Assembly (NCBI RefSeq): GCF_013778505.1
Contig: NZ_JAAOWU010000003.1
Location: 186,001 to 250,000, forward strand
Source: Pseudomonas sivasensis
GTDB lineage: Bacteria; Pseudomonadota; Gammaproteobacteria; Pseudomonadales; Pseudomonadaceae
Length of the DNA stretch: 64,000 nt
Direction: 5' to 3'
The notes under the pieces are model-generated. The model did not search any database. It was not told the DNA's origin and saw only the letters and a program-made list of their open reading frames with translations. Below, in pieces: positions 18,409 through 26,544 of the stretch (positions within the stretch are counted from its first letter, which is position 1; each line of letters starts with the position of its first letter). A program made the translations under genes and the position numbers.

Positions 18409-19626
18409 TCAGGCGTTATTGGCCTGCTCGCTGTACTTCAATTGGTAACAAGCGCTGAAACCGTTGTCGTCGCGGTTGAGCACCAGGCAATCGGTGAGCG
18501 TCGTTGAATAGGGAGCGCCCATCACAAAGGGCAGGTGCGCGGCCACGGGTTGGCTTAGCCCGGCAATCGGTGGCACACGCTGGGCGAGCAGGGCGCAGCG
18601 GGCCAGGATCAGGTCCGCCAGGCTGGGAGCCGCACTGAGCAGGCCGGTCACCGGCACGCCACTGGTGATGTGGGCGCCGCCGGTGCGGCCCAGTACGTGG
18701 CTCAATTGCCGATCTTTGTCGGGCGTGCCGGTGCCAGTGCACACCAGCAGATCGGTTGGCTGGTCTGGCAGGTTCAGTGCCTCGATAGAGACATGGGCGG
18801 TCATTGTTTGCAGGCAGACCTGGGGTTCATCCCCCAGATCCTCGCGACGGCGCAACACCAGGGCTGCCGCGCCTTCACCCGCGATACCGCCCGTGCCTTG
18901 CGCGTCGAAAGCTCGCAGGGTCTCCGAGCCGTCCGCACTGATGGTGCCGGCCTGTACCAAGGCGCTGAGTGCCAGGGCATCGAGTTCGCTGCCCGCACCG
19001 ACAATGATCGCGACATCAATGCGCCCGCTCTGCAACGCGGCACAGGCTTCACGCAAGGCTGCCAGGTTGCCGGAGACGCCCTGCATGTAGGCATTGCATT
19101 CACACTCCAGCTTGAGCGCCAGGCTGGTCACGCCCAGCAGGATATTGCTCAGGCCCTTGAGCACCAGGAACGGATCCTGCGCCCGCTCCTGCAAAATACG
19201 TCGGGCCAGCAGGTGCATGTCTGCCCCTTCGCCCTGGCGGCATTCGTGGAGCAATTCGCCGTAGGACGCCAGAGAAGGGTGGGTGTATCCACCCTGGCAG
19301 CAATAGAGCCCATAGGTCAGGCCGTCTGCACCGGGTGTCAGGTCGGCATCGGCCAGTGCCTGACGAACCGCGCTGACACCCCAGATGACGGCGGGCGTGC
19401 AGTAGCGTTGCAGGTTCTGCGCGAGGTCCTGACGACTGCGTTGATGATCGTCATAGTGGATCTGGCCAAAGGCCGTGACCCGCTCGCTATGAAACTGCAA
19501 GGAGCGCAATGGCTTGATCCCGCTGCGCGACTCGCAGGCCGCAGTCCAGAACGCGTCCACACCCCATCCGCTGGCCAAGACACAGCCGCTGCCGGTGATA
19601 GCGATGGGTGTTTGTGCGGCACTCAT
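18409..19626 (-). CDS. Ketosynthase-fold protein lacking the catalytic triad (chain-length-factor-like), copy 1
   Basis: A 405-residue thiolase-fold protein of the beta-ketoacyl-ACP synthase family. The position of the nucleophilic Cys is occupied by a non-Cys residue (AYMQGVSGNLAALREA). The first His motif (normally AHGTSTP) reads CTGTGTPDKD and the second (normally GHxxGAAG) reads TGLLSAAP. It therefore should not condense chains itself and is more like the KS-beta/chain-length-factor partner of type II systems. It overlaps the stop of the upstream intact ketosynthase by four bases, suggesting the two form a heterodimer. Confidence 0.82.
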   Translation of the reverse strand: MSAAQTPIAITGSGCVLASGWGVDAFWTAACESRSGIKPLRSLQFHSERVTAFGQIHYDDHQRSRQDLAQNLQRYCTPAVIWGVSAVRQALADADLTPGADGLTYGLYCCQGGYTHPSLASYGELLHECRQGEGADMHLLARRILQERAQDPFLVLKGLSNILLGVTSLALKLECECNAYMQGVSGNLAALREACAALQSGRIDVAIIVGAGSELDALALSALVQAGTISADGSETLRAFDAQGTGGIAGEGAAALVLRRREDLGDEPQVCLQTMTAHVSIEALNLPDQPTDLLVCTGTGTPDKDRQLSHVLGRTGGAHITSGVPVTGLLSAAPSLADLILARCALLAQRVPPIAGLSQPVAAHLPFVMGAPYSTTLTDCLVLNRDDNGFSACYQLKYSEQANNA

Positions 19627-20921
19627 TGTGCGTGCTCCTGGTATTTGCCCAGCACCAGGCAGGTATTGAGCCCACCGAAGCCGAATGAATTGCTCAGCGC
19701 CACGTCAACTCGGCGGTTGACCGTCTGATGGGCGCAGTAGTCCAGATCACAGTCGTCGGCGGCGCTGTGCAGGTTGAGGGTCGGGGTAATCCGGTCGTGC
19801 TGGCAGGCCAGTGCGGTGACGATGAACTCGGGTGCGCCAGCGGCCGCGATCAAGTGCCCGAACTGGGACTTGTTGGCGCTGATTGCCAGCCGTCGATAGT
19901 GCTCGTCTTGGGCGAATACCGACTTGATGGCCAGGGTTTCGGCGGCATCGTTGAGCGGGGTGGACGTGCCGTGAGCGTTGATCAGGTCCACCTGTTGCGG
20001 GCGGATGCCGGCATCGTGCAAGGCGGTCTGCATCGCCAGGGCGGCGCCTCGCCCTTGCGGGTCGGGAGCGGTGACCTTGTAGCCGTCCAGGCTGCTGCCA
20101 AACCCCAGCACTTCGGCATAGGGCACGGCGCCACGGGCAAGGGCGCTCTCCAGGGTTTCGAGCACTACAAAACCACCGCCTTCGCCAGCAACCAGGCCGC
20201 TGCGATGGCGATCGAATGGACGGCAAAGCCCGTCGCCCCAGCGTTGCTCGCTGCTGGCTGCGCCCAACAGGTAAAGCGCGGTCATGGTGTCCAGGCTCAA
20301 CACCGAGTCGGCCCCGCCGGCGACAGCTACGTCGACTTCACCCCGGCGAATCATCTGGAAGGCATTCCCGATGGCCTGGGACGCCCCGGCGCAGGCGCTG
20401 CTGATGTTGATCACCGGGCCTTCGCAACCGCTGTCGTCAGCGATCACCCTGGCCAGCCGGTCGTTGCTCTGGCACAGCGAGTGGGCCGCACTGACCTGGT
20501 CAGCCTTGGCCATCAAGTGGCGCCATGCAGGGCAAGCCTGCTGCTCGCCGGACACGGTCAGCAGCATGTCCTGAATGTTGTGGGCCGGTGCGCCGGACGC
20601 GCACAGTACGGCCGCATCGCGCAGTTGTACGGCGCTCAGGCCGCTGTCGGTGATCGCTTGGCTGGCCGCCACCCAACCCAACTGGCTGCGTTTTTCCAGG
20701 GGCATCTGCCAGGCGCGATGGCCTTTCAAGTAGTCCGGCAGTTGGCGGGTGTCTACTGGCGCAGCGTAACGCACCGGGAAGCTACCGTCGGCCACGCCTT
20801 CGGGTTGCCATGGGCGGATGCAGTGCTCACCGCGCAGCATCTGCGCCCACATTGATTGCCACTCGAAACCGAAACCGGTCACGGCACCCAGGCCGGTTAT
20901 CACAATCCTTGGTGGGCTCAT
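19623..20921 (-). CDS. Beta-ketoacyl-ACP synthase, intact triad (KS, downstream pair)
   Basis: A 432-residue FabF/FabB-type ketosynthase with all catalytic residues visible: Cys in SSACAGASQAIG, His in NAHGTSTPLND and His in NKSQFGHLIAAAG, plus the C-terminal SNSFGFGGLN loop. It carries out decarboxylative Claisen condensation of an acyl chain with malonyl-ACP. The ATG at 20921 was chosen because it overlaps the upstream stop (ATGA) and gives the family N terminus MSPPRIVITGLG; a longer open frame exists upstream. Confidence 0.9.
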   Translation of the reverse strand: MSPPRIVITGLGAVTGFGFEWQSMWAQMLRGEHCIRPWQPEGVADGSFPVRYAAPVDTRQLPDYLKGHRAWQMPLEKRSQLGWVAASQAITDSGLSAVQLRDAAVLCASGAPAHNIQDMLLTVSGEQQACPAWRHLMAKADQVSAAHSLCQSNDRLARVIADDSGCEGPVINISSACAGASQAIGNAFQMIRRGEVDVAVAGGADSVLSLDTMTALYLLGAASSEQRWGDGLCRPFDRHRSGLVAGEGGGFVVLETLESALARGAVPYAEVLGFGSSLDGYKVTAPDPQGRGAALAMQTALHDAGIRPQQVDLINAHGTSTPLNDAAETLAIKSVFAQDEHYRRLAISANKSQFGHLIAAAGAPEFIVTALACQHDRITPTLNLHSAADDCDLDYCAHQTVNRRVDVALSNSFGFGGLNTCLVLGKYQEHAQ

Positions 20922-21988
20922 GCCTGTTTCTCCATGGCTTCTTTGGCCAGTAATACGGCGCCCCAATGGCCCGCACGGCTGTGATTGAGCAGCAATGTGT
21001 AGCCATCGCGCTGGTCGTGAAGGGTCAGGGCGATTTCAGTCAACAGGGCGCTTGCTCCCAGGTCGCCGGTCATGGGCCGGGAGCTGTGAAGCGTCGCCTG
21101 GGTGTCTGCGAGCAGAAGCGGCAGGAAGGGGGTGTCCGGCGCGGCGACGACATGTGCTACGTCGCGCAAACCTACTTTCTCTCGGCTTAATGCTTGTTGG
21201 ATGACCTTGTGCGCCACGGCGTTCGAGCGTTCGGGGCAAGCACTGTAACCACGGGCGAACCCGGCGATGCGCAAGGCGCCGTGGGTTGGCGTGCACGACG
21301 TCAGCAACAGGCACGCTGCGCCTTCCCCATAACGATCCGGCGCCGGGAGTGCAGGCTGTTCGGTGCTGTCGCGCAGGTACAGCGCAGGCGAGAGGTTCGG
21401 GCTACTGCTGACCACAACCCCGGCGTCGGCCCGGCCACCGGCGATGTGTTCGAACGCCTCAATCAGCGCATCGACTCCCGCATTTCCCTGTGAGCAGAAA
21501 CCGCCCATCGGGCCACGGCAGTGCAGCGCCTCGGCTACATAGGCCATGACGCTGCTGTTGAGCATCATCAGTGCGTGCAGCGGCGGGGTATAAGCGAAGA
21601 GTTGTGCGAGCAGTGCGTCCGGTTGTTCGGCGATGGCCTGCACGGCTTCCCAGCAGGAACTGGGGCCGTCCACTTCCGGAATGGCGGCCATCAGCGCCAC
21701 GCGCTCGCCAGGCAGGTGCAAGTCATTCAACGCGCCGGCAAGCTGCCCGGCGCAATACAGCAAACGGGCGCCCTGAGGTTCGACGCTGCGTTGAATCTTG
21801 CGGTCGAACACCGTGGTGGGCAGTCGCGGTACGGTCACGGGATAGGCCAGGTGGTCCGGGGCAAAATCCAACGGCTGGGCAGCCCGCACCGGGCCATGTA
21901 AATCGGCGCACTCAGTGCCTGCGTGATTGAACACCGACGCAGCGATCAAGTAGACGGGTTTTGTCTGGAGGCTGTTCATTTCATGCAT
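20918..21988 (-). CDS. Ketosynthase-fold protein lacking the catalytic triad, copy 2
   Basis: A 356-residue, shortened and divergent thiolase-fold protein. The region of the KS nucleophile reads FCSQGNAGVDALIEAFEHI; the Cys lies about three residues off the expected place and a QG pair, as in chain-length factors, sits near it. The His motifs are replaced (VVAAPDTP, MTGDLGASAL). Identification rests on the surrounding pattern GGRADAGVVVSSS and on position between two ketosynthase genes. It overlaps both neighbours. A second possible start is the ATG at 21979. Confidence 0.72.
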   Translation of the reverse strand: MHEMNSLQTKPVYLIAASVFNHAGTECADLHGPVRAAQPLDFAPDHLAYPVTVPRLPTTVFDRKIQRSVEPQGARLLYCAGQLAGALNDLHLPGERVALMAAIPEVDGPSSCWEAVQAIAEQPDALLAQLFAYTPPLHALMMLNSSVMAYVAEALHCRGPMGGFCSQGNAGVDALIEAFEHIAGGRADAGVVVSSSPNLSPALYLRDSTEQPALPAPDRYGEGAACLLLTSCTPTHGALRIAGFARGYSACPERSNAVAHKVIQQALSREKVGLRDVAHVVAAPDTPFLPLLLADTQATLHSSRPMTGDLGASALLTEIALTLHDQRDGYTLLLNHSRAGHWGAVLLAKEAMEKQA

Positions 21989-23255
21989 TTCCCAACACCA
22001 GCGAACTGTTGACGCCGCCGAAACCGAACGAATTGGACAGCACCACCTTGATGGGCTGTTGCTGGGCTTCGGTCAGGAAGTTCAACTCAGGGAACTCGGC
22101 ATTTGCCGGGTCATAGTTAAGGGTGGGGAGCAGCACGCCTTGCTGCAGACTCATCAGTGACAGCACCGCCTCAATGGCGCCGCTGGCCGCCAGGGAGTGG
22201 CCAATGGCCGATTTGTTGGCGGTGAATGTCATCGTGCTCACGGCGGTGCCGAATACCCGCTCAATCGCCAGGGCTTCACTGCGATCGTTGGCCTGGGTCG
22301 AGGTGCCATGGGTATTGACGTGATCGACGGCGTCGCAGTCCAAGCCGGCATTCGCGATGGCGGCTTGCATGCAGTGGGCGTAATGGCTGCCATCGCGGCT
22401 GCTGGAGGTGATTTTCTGCGCTTCGCAATAGTTGGCGTAACCCAGGACGCGGCCGATCGGGGTGGCCTTGCGTCGTTCGGCATGTTCCCTGGACTCCAGC
22501 ACGATCATTGCCGCGCCTTCGCCGAGGACGAAACCGCAGCGGTCGTTCATGAACGGGCGGCTCTGTTGTTCGGCAGTGAGGTCGGCCCGCTGGCAAATGG
22601 CACCGAGGCCGTCGAAGCTGTAATAGGACAGTTCATGGGCCATCAACTCAACGGCGCCACAGATGGCCAAGTCGATCTCGCCGCGCTCAATGGCGCGAAA
22701 CGCACTGCCGATCGCCATGGTGCCGGCCGCGCAGGCATCGGAATGGGTGCTGATATGGTCGCGAATGCCGAGCAGGTTGGCGATGTGCCAAGTCTGCTGA
22801 TCAATCCGTCGAGCAAACGGGCCGCCCGCCAGTGTGTGCTGATCCAAGTAGCGATCAAGGTCGACGCTGCCGGCGTCGTCCATATAGCGGCTGGCCTCTT
22901 GCAGGTCACGGCTCACGCAATGCTTGTTGGCGCCGAGGAACACACCGCTGGCCGCGCGGGAGAAGTCCGCGGGAACCAGGCCGGCCTGCTGGAGCGCTTG
23001 CCTGGCAACAAACTCCGCGAGCAGGCACTGACGGGGCAGTGGCGTGGCGCCCACCGCAACCTGAGCGCCAATGGCGTGCCACTGGTCGTGATCGATATAA
23101 CCTGCGGCGTTTACCGCAAAACCCAGCTCGGCAAACACCGGGTGTTGACGAATGCACGACCGCTTGGAGCTGATCTGCGAAAACAACGTTGCAGCGTCCA
23201 GTACCGTGGGCGCTACCAGCCCGTAGCCTGTGACTAAAACCTCTCGCGGCCCCAT
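21981..23255 (-). CDS. Beta-ketoacyl-ACP synthase, intact triad (KS, upstream pair)
   Basis: A 424-residue FabF-type ketosynthase with catalytic Cys in SDACAAGTMAIG, His in NTHGTSTQAND and His in NKSAIGHSLAASG, and the terminal SNSFGFGGVN loop. A strong AGGAG site precedes its ATG. It is the first enzyme gene after the carrier protein and overlaps the degenerate ketosynthase that follows, again suggesting a KS/KS-like pair. Confidence 0.9.
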   Translation of the reverse strand: MGPREVLVTGYGLVAPTVLDAATLFSQISSKRSCIRQHPVFAELGFAVNAAGYIDHDQWHAIGAQVAVGATPLPRQCLLAEFVARQALQQAGLVPADFSRAASGVFLGANKHCVSRDLQEASRYMDDAGSVDLDRYLDQHTLAGGPFARRIDQQTWHIANLLGIRDHISTHSDACAAGTMAIGSAFRAIERGEIDLAICGAVELMAHELSYYSFDGLGAICQRADLTAEQQSRPFMNDRCGFVLGEGAAMIVLESREHAERRKATPIGRVLGYANYCEAQKITSSSRDGSHYAHCMQAAIANAGLDCDAVDHVNTHGTSTQANDRSEALAIERVFGTAVSTMTFTANKSAIGHSLAASGAIEAVLSLMSLQQGVLLPTLNYDPANAEFPELNFLTEAQQQPIKVVLSNSFGFGGVNSSLVLGNA

Positions 23256-23264
23256 GAAAAACTC

Positions 23265-23834
23265 CTAGGCCGTTTCTGGCAAACGGGACGCGGCAAACTG
23301 CTCTACTAGTTGGCGAGAAATTTCGTCGCCTTCCAGCGGCGTCAGTCGCGCACTGCAACCGCCGCACACCACTTGGCGACGCTCATTGAGACGTGCATGC
23401 TCGGCGTTGCACTCAGGGCAGGTGGCGGGCAAGTGGTCAAACATCCGGTAGCACTGTTCGGCCCAATTGCGCACGGTCGTGGCCGCGAACACATCTGTCG
23501 GCTGCATGCCTGGACGCAATTGGCCGGGCGCAAATGCGCTCAGGCTTTGCTCCAGAAGGTCTACGCCGGACTGGGTGATACGGCCTTTTTCGACCAGCTC
23601 GCTCACGTCGCCAAACACCGCTACCGCATGGTCCAGCACGCTGGTCTTGGGCAATGTGCAGCCGTAATGGCGACCTAGCTGAAAACTCAGGTCGACGATA
23701 TCCAGGGAGTCGGCATTGAGGTCCTCGACGATGCTGCTGTGTTCGTTCACCTCTGTGAGGTCCATCACCAACAGCTGCGCGAGGATTTCGCGGGTAGTGG
23801 TAATGACGCTGTTCAAGTCCAATGGATTGTTCAT
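23265..23834 (-). CDS. Acyl carrier protein fused to a C-terminal zinc ribbon
   Basis: A 189-residue protein. Residues about 5-90 are an acyl carrier protein with the phosphopantetheine Ser in the motif DLNADSLDIVDL. Residues about 130-175 contain CPECNAEH and VCGGCSARL, a CxxC-x(n)-CxxC zinc-ribbon pattern, joined by a linker of about 45 residues. Ordinary ACPs are 75-100 residues, so the tail is a real extension. It is the first gene of the operon, with a good GGGAGA ribosome site. The zinc ribbon may dock partner enzymes or nucleic acid; nothing in the sequence decides this. Confidence 0.85.
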   Translation of the reverse strand: MNNPLDLNSVITTTREILAQLLVMDLTEVNEHSSIVEDLNADSLDIVDLSFQLGRHYGCTLPKTSVLDHAVAVFGDVSELVEKGRITQSGVDLLEQSLSAFAPGQLRPGMQPTDVFAATTVRNWAEQCYRMFDHLPATCPECNAEHARLNERRQVVCGGCSARLTPLEGDEISRQLVEQFAASRLPETA

Positions 23835-24159
23835 CGGCTATCTCCCTATAACGCGTGAATGGGGGGCTAAGCAGTGGCGCTGAGGGGCCATTTGCTTGAG
23901 GTGATGTGTGAAGGCGGCGCAGCGTAAACCCTCCCCTGAGGGGGAGAGTCAATGTGCCATTACCCTTTTTTGTCGGACAATCGAACGCGTCAAAAGCCAG
24001 ATTAGGCTTTTGAATCCATTCGATATTCTGTAGCCTTGCGCAGCTTCACTTTTAGCCGTGCTTGATGAACACAATCACTTCGTCCGGCGGCGCCCGAAGG
24101 GCTCCAGAGCCGGTGGTACACTCGACTTTCGCGCTACTGCGCCTGCAGGTCTTGCGAAC
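23835..24159. other. Divergent intergenic region between the biosynthetic operon and nadA
   Basis: It holds the minus-strand MerR-type promoter (23921-23952) and a perfect dyad AAAAGCC-AGATTA-GGCTTTT at 23992-24011 of unknown role. A nadA promoter must also lie here; no pair of boxes with good spacing stands out on the plus strand. Confidence 0.5.
23921..23952 (-). promoter_or_regulatory. MerR-type promoter/operator of the biosynthetic operon
   Basis: On the minus strand TTGACT (23952-23947) and TACGCT (23926-23921) are separated by 20 bases. The spacer holds CTCCCC-CTCA-GGGGAG, a perfect 6-bp dyad extendable to 8 of 9 positions (ACTCTCCCC...GGGGAGGGT). This is classic MerR-family geometry. 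It lies about 90 bases ahead of the carrier-protein gene. Its -35 end, TTGACTCTCCC, is identical to that of the oxidoreductase promoter at 7891. Confidence 0.72.
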
Positions 24160-25218
24160 ATGACGCAGATATCTGAACGCCTACTGGTTCAAGCCCACCT
24201 CGACGCCAAGCAGCCCAAGGCCCTCAGCGCCGATGAAGAGGCGAGCCTGCGTGCCGCCATCGCCGCCGAGCTGAAAGCTCAGGACGCGGTATTGGTTGCC
24301 CACTTCTATTGCGATCCGGTGATCCAGGCCCTGGCCGAAGAAACCGGCGGCTGCGTCTCCGACTCCCTGGAAATGGCCCGCTTCGGCGCCGCCCACCCGG
24401 CCAAGACCGTACTGGTCGCCGGTGTGCGTTTCATGGGCGAGACCGCCAAGATCCTCACCCCCGAAAAACGCATCCTCATGCCAACCCTGGAAGCCACGTG
24501 CTCCCTGGACCTTGGTTGCCCGGTCGATGAATTTTCGGCGTTCTGCGACCAGCATCCCGAGCGCACGGTGGTGGTGTATGCCAACACCTCGGCGGCAGTC
24601 AAAGCCCGAGCCGATTGGGTGGTGACCTCCAGCTGCGCGCTGGAAATCGTCGAAAGCCTGATGGACAACGGCGAGACCATCATCTGGGGACCGGACAAGC
24701 ACCTGGGCACTTACATCCAGCGTCAGACCGGTGCCGACATGCTGCTGTGGGACGGTGCCTGCATCGTCCACGAAGAGTTCAAGTCCAAGCAGCTCGAAGA
24801 CATGAAGGCGCTATACCCCGATGCAGCGATCCTGGTACATCCAGAATCGCCGACCGCGGTGATCGAACTGGCGGATGCCGTAGGTTCTACCAGCCAACTG
24901 ATCGCTGCGGCGCAACGACTGCCGAACAAAACCTTTATCGTCGCCACCGACCGCGGCATCTTCTACAAGATGCAGCAGCTGTGCCCGGACAAGGTCTTCG
25001 TCGAAGCGCCCACGGCCGGTAACGGCGCGGCGTGCCGCAGTTGCGCGCATTGCCCGTGGATGGCGATGAACACGCTGGAGCGCACGTTGCAGTGCCTGCG
25101 TGAGGGCAGCAACGAAATTTTCGTCGAGCCGTCGGTGATTCCTCACGCTGTTCGACCGCTCAAGCGCATGCTGGATTTCACTCAGGCGGCGCGCCTGAAG
25201 CTGGCGGGCAACGCCTGA
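24160..25218 (+). CDS. nadA: Quinolinate synthase NadA
   Basis: A 352-residue [4Fe-4S] enzyme that condenses iminoaspartate with dihydroxyacetone phosphate to quinolinate in de novo NAD synthesis. The expected three cluster cysteines are visible in [18 protein letters not shown] and [12 protein letters not shown], with the substrate-binding AHFYCDP near residue 50. The ATG at 24160 ([15 protein letters not shown]) is chosen from the family N terminus; the frame stays open further upstream. Confidence 0.95.
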   Translation: MTQISERLLVQAHLDAKQPKALSADEEASLRAAIAAELKAQDAVLVAHFYCDPVIQALAEETGGCVSDSLEMARFGAAHPAKTVLVAGVRFMGETAKILTPEKRILMPTLEATCSLDLGCPVDEFSAFCDQHPERTVVVYANTSAAVKARADWVVTSSCALEIVESLMDNGETIIWGPDKHLGTYIQRQTGADMLLWDGACIVHEEFKSKQLEDMKALYPDAAILVHPESPTAVIELADAVGSTSQLIAAAQRLPNKTFIVATDRGIFYKMQQLCPDKVFVEAPTAGNGAACRSCAHCPWMAMNTLERTLQCLREGSNEIFVEPSVIPHAVRPLKRMLDFTQAARLKLAGNA

Positions 25219-25240
25219 ACCGAGGCGAGCTCGGTTAAAA

Positions 25241-25332
25241 ATGTGAGAGGGGGCTTGCCCCCGATGACGGTGTATCAGTCAATAGAAATATTGAATGTAG
25301 AGCCGCTATCGGGGGCAAGCCCCCTCCCACAT
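25241..25332. repeat. REP palindrome pair
   Basis: ATGTGAGAGGGGGCTTGCCC on the left and its near-complement ending in GCAAGCCCCCTCCCACAT on the right face each other about 30-50 bases apart, a REP doublet typical of Pseudomonas intergenic DNA. It lies between the convergent nadA and RDD genes. Confidence 0.85.
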
Positions 25333-25356
25333 GTAGATCTTTAATTAAGAAGGGTT

Positions 25357-25845
25357 TTATTTCTTTTGCTTCGGGATGCGCACTAACTGGGTGTCCGAAT
25401 AGATGTCATGCCAGCCGCGTTTCTGTTTATCGAACAACGCCCAGATAAACCCCAGCCCCACGCACAACCACGACGCAATCGACACCACAAAGCGCAACAG
25501 CGCCTGCCACAGGCTGATGCGCGAGCCATCGGCGTTCTGCACGCGCACGCCCCACACCTGCATGCCCAGGGTCTGCCCGGAATGGGTCCAGAACTTGGCG
25601 AAGAAGCCGAACAGCACAAAGAACAGAATCGTCGACAGCAGCGGGTCGCCGTCCAGGGCACCGGATTCGGTGAGGGTGCGCATCCTGGCTTCGCCTAGAA
25701 ATGCCATCCACACCAGCTTGTAGATAAATGCGGTGACGATCAGCAGGGCGGTGCACAACAGGAAGTCATAGAACATCGCTGCCAGGCGACGGCCCAGGCC
25801 AACGGCGGGGAATTCGCCTTGGGGGCTCAGCAGGGGTTTGGACAT
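25357..25845 (-). CDS. RDD-family membrane protein
   Basis: A 162-residue inner-membrane protein with the RDD signature at the start of the domain (GLGRRLAAMFYDFLLCTALL), a second helix around LSTILFFVLFGFFAKFW, and a third (FVVSIASWLCVGLGFIWALF), followed by the family ending KRGWHDIYSDTQLVR. Function of the family is poorly defined. The gene converges on nadA and is followed by the REP pair. Confidence 0.88.
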   Translation of the reverse strand: MSKPLLSPQGEFPAVGLGRRLAAMFYDFLLCTALLIVTAFIYKLVWMAFLGEARMRTLTESGALDGDPLLSTILFFVLFGFFAKFWTHSGQTLGMQVWGVRVQNADGSRISLWQALLRFVVSIASWLCVGLGFIWALFDKQKRGWHDIYSDTQLVRIPKQKK

Positions 25846-25892
25846 GGCAGGATTCTCTGAGGAAAAAACGCATTTTACGGAATCGCGTCCAT

Positions 25893-25926
25893 AAAAAAGC
25901 CCCTGATGTCATATCAGGGGCTTTTT
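25893..25926. terminator. Bidirectional terminator downstream of the cold-shock gene
   Basis: AAAAAAGCCCCTGAT pairs with ATCAGGGGCTTTTT around a short loop, with A and T tracts on either side. It stops transcription of the minus-strand cold-shock gene 14 bases after its stop, and separates it from the RDD gene. Confidence 0.85.
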
Positions 25927-25939
25927 GTCGCAGTAAGGA

Positions 25940-26152
25940 TCAACCTTCTGCTTGTACTTCGTCAGCCTGCATGCCTTTTTGGCCCTGCACCGCAACGAAT
26001 GTCACTTTCTGGCCTTCTTTGAGGCTCTTGAAACCGTTGCCCTGAATAGCGCGGAAATGCACGAACAGATCCGGACCGCTTTCTGGAGTGATAAAACCAA
26101 ACCCTTTTTCGTCGTTAAACCACTTGACGGTACCGCTCTGACGATCAGCCAT
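25940..26152 (-). CDS. Cold-shock-domain protein (CspA family)
   Basis: A 70-residue single-domain OB-fold nucleic-acid-binding protein with RNP1 (KGFGFI) and RNP2 (LFVHF). Such proteins melt RNA structure and act as RNA chaperones. Its upstream region is long, which would suit the long structured 5' leaders of csp genes, but cold induction cannot be read from sequence. Confidence 0.95.
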   Translation of the reverse strand: MADRQSGTVKWFNDEKGFGFITPESGPDLFVHFRAIQGNGFKSLKEGQKVTFVAVQGQKGMQADEVQAEG

Positions 26153-26544
26153 TTTCTTATTTCCTTGACGCTATAAATTAATGACAGCCCCTTTCACATG
26201 AAAGAGTACTGGGCTGGGTTGCAGGAAAGTAAGAGACGTCGAACGGGTTGTAGCACAACTACTTCAGCTACTGCCCAGGTCCAGGTTCCAAGCGACCCAT
26301 GCAAACACAGTGGGCAAACTCTACGCCAACTAATAGAGAAAAAACAAGCCCTGCAAAACTCCATGTTTTGCTCGGCCGCATGACACTTCGTTGAATAATG
26401 TAGAGCGGACTTATTCGATAGATTTGCTCACTTGTTATAGCGGTACACCTATAACAATAACTATCGTGAATGCACTGTTTTATGGCGGTTGCGTTACAGA
26501 TTAGTGCACGTTAACGCAACCGCGTTACTTATAGGAACAGTCAA
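26153..26544. other. Intergenic region between the cold-shock gene and gcvT
   Basis: About 390 bases. It should hold the promoter and leader of the minus-strand cold-shock gene. Two dyads are visible: GTTATAG/CTATAAC near 26433-26454, and a perfect 12-bp stem GCGGTTGCGTTA (26485-26496) with TAACGCAACCGC (26512-26523), 22 bases beyond the gcvT stop. The latter has no T tract on the minus strand, so its role as a gcv terminator is uncertain. Confidence 0.5.
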
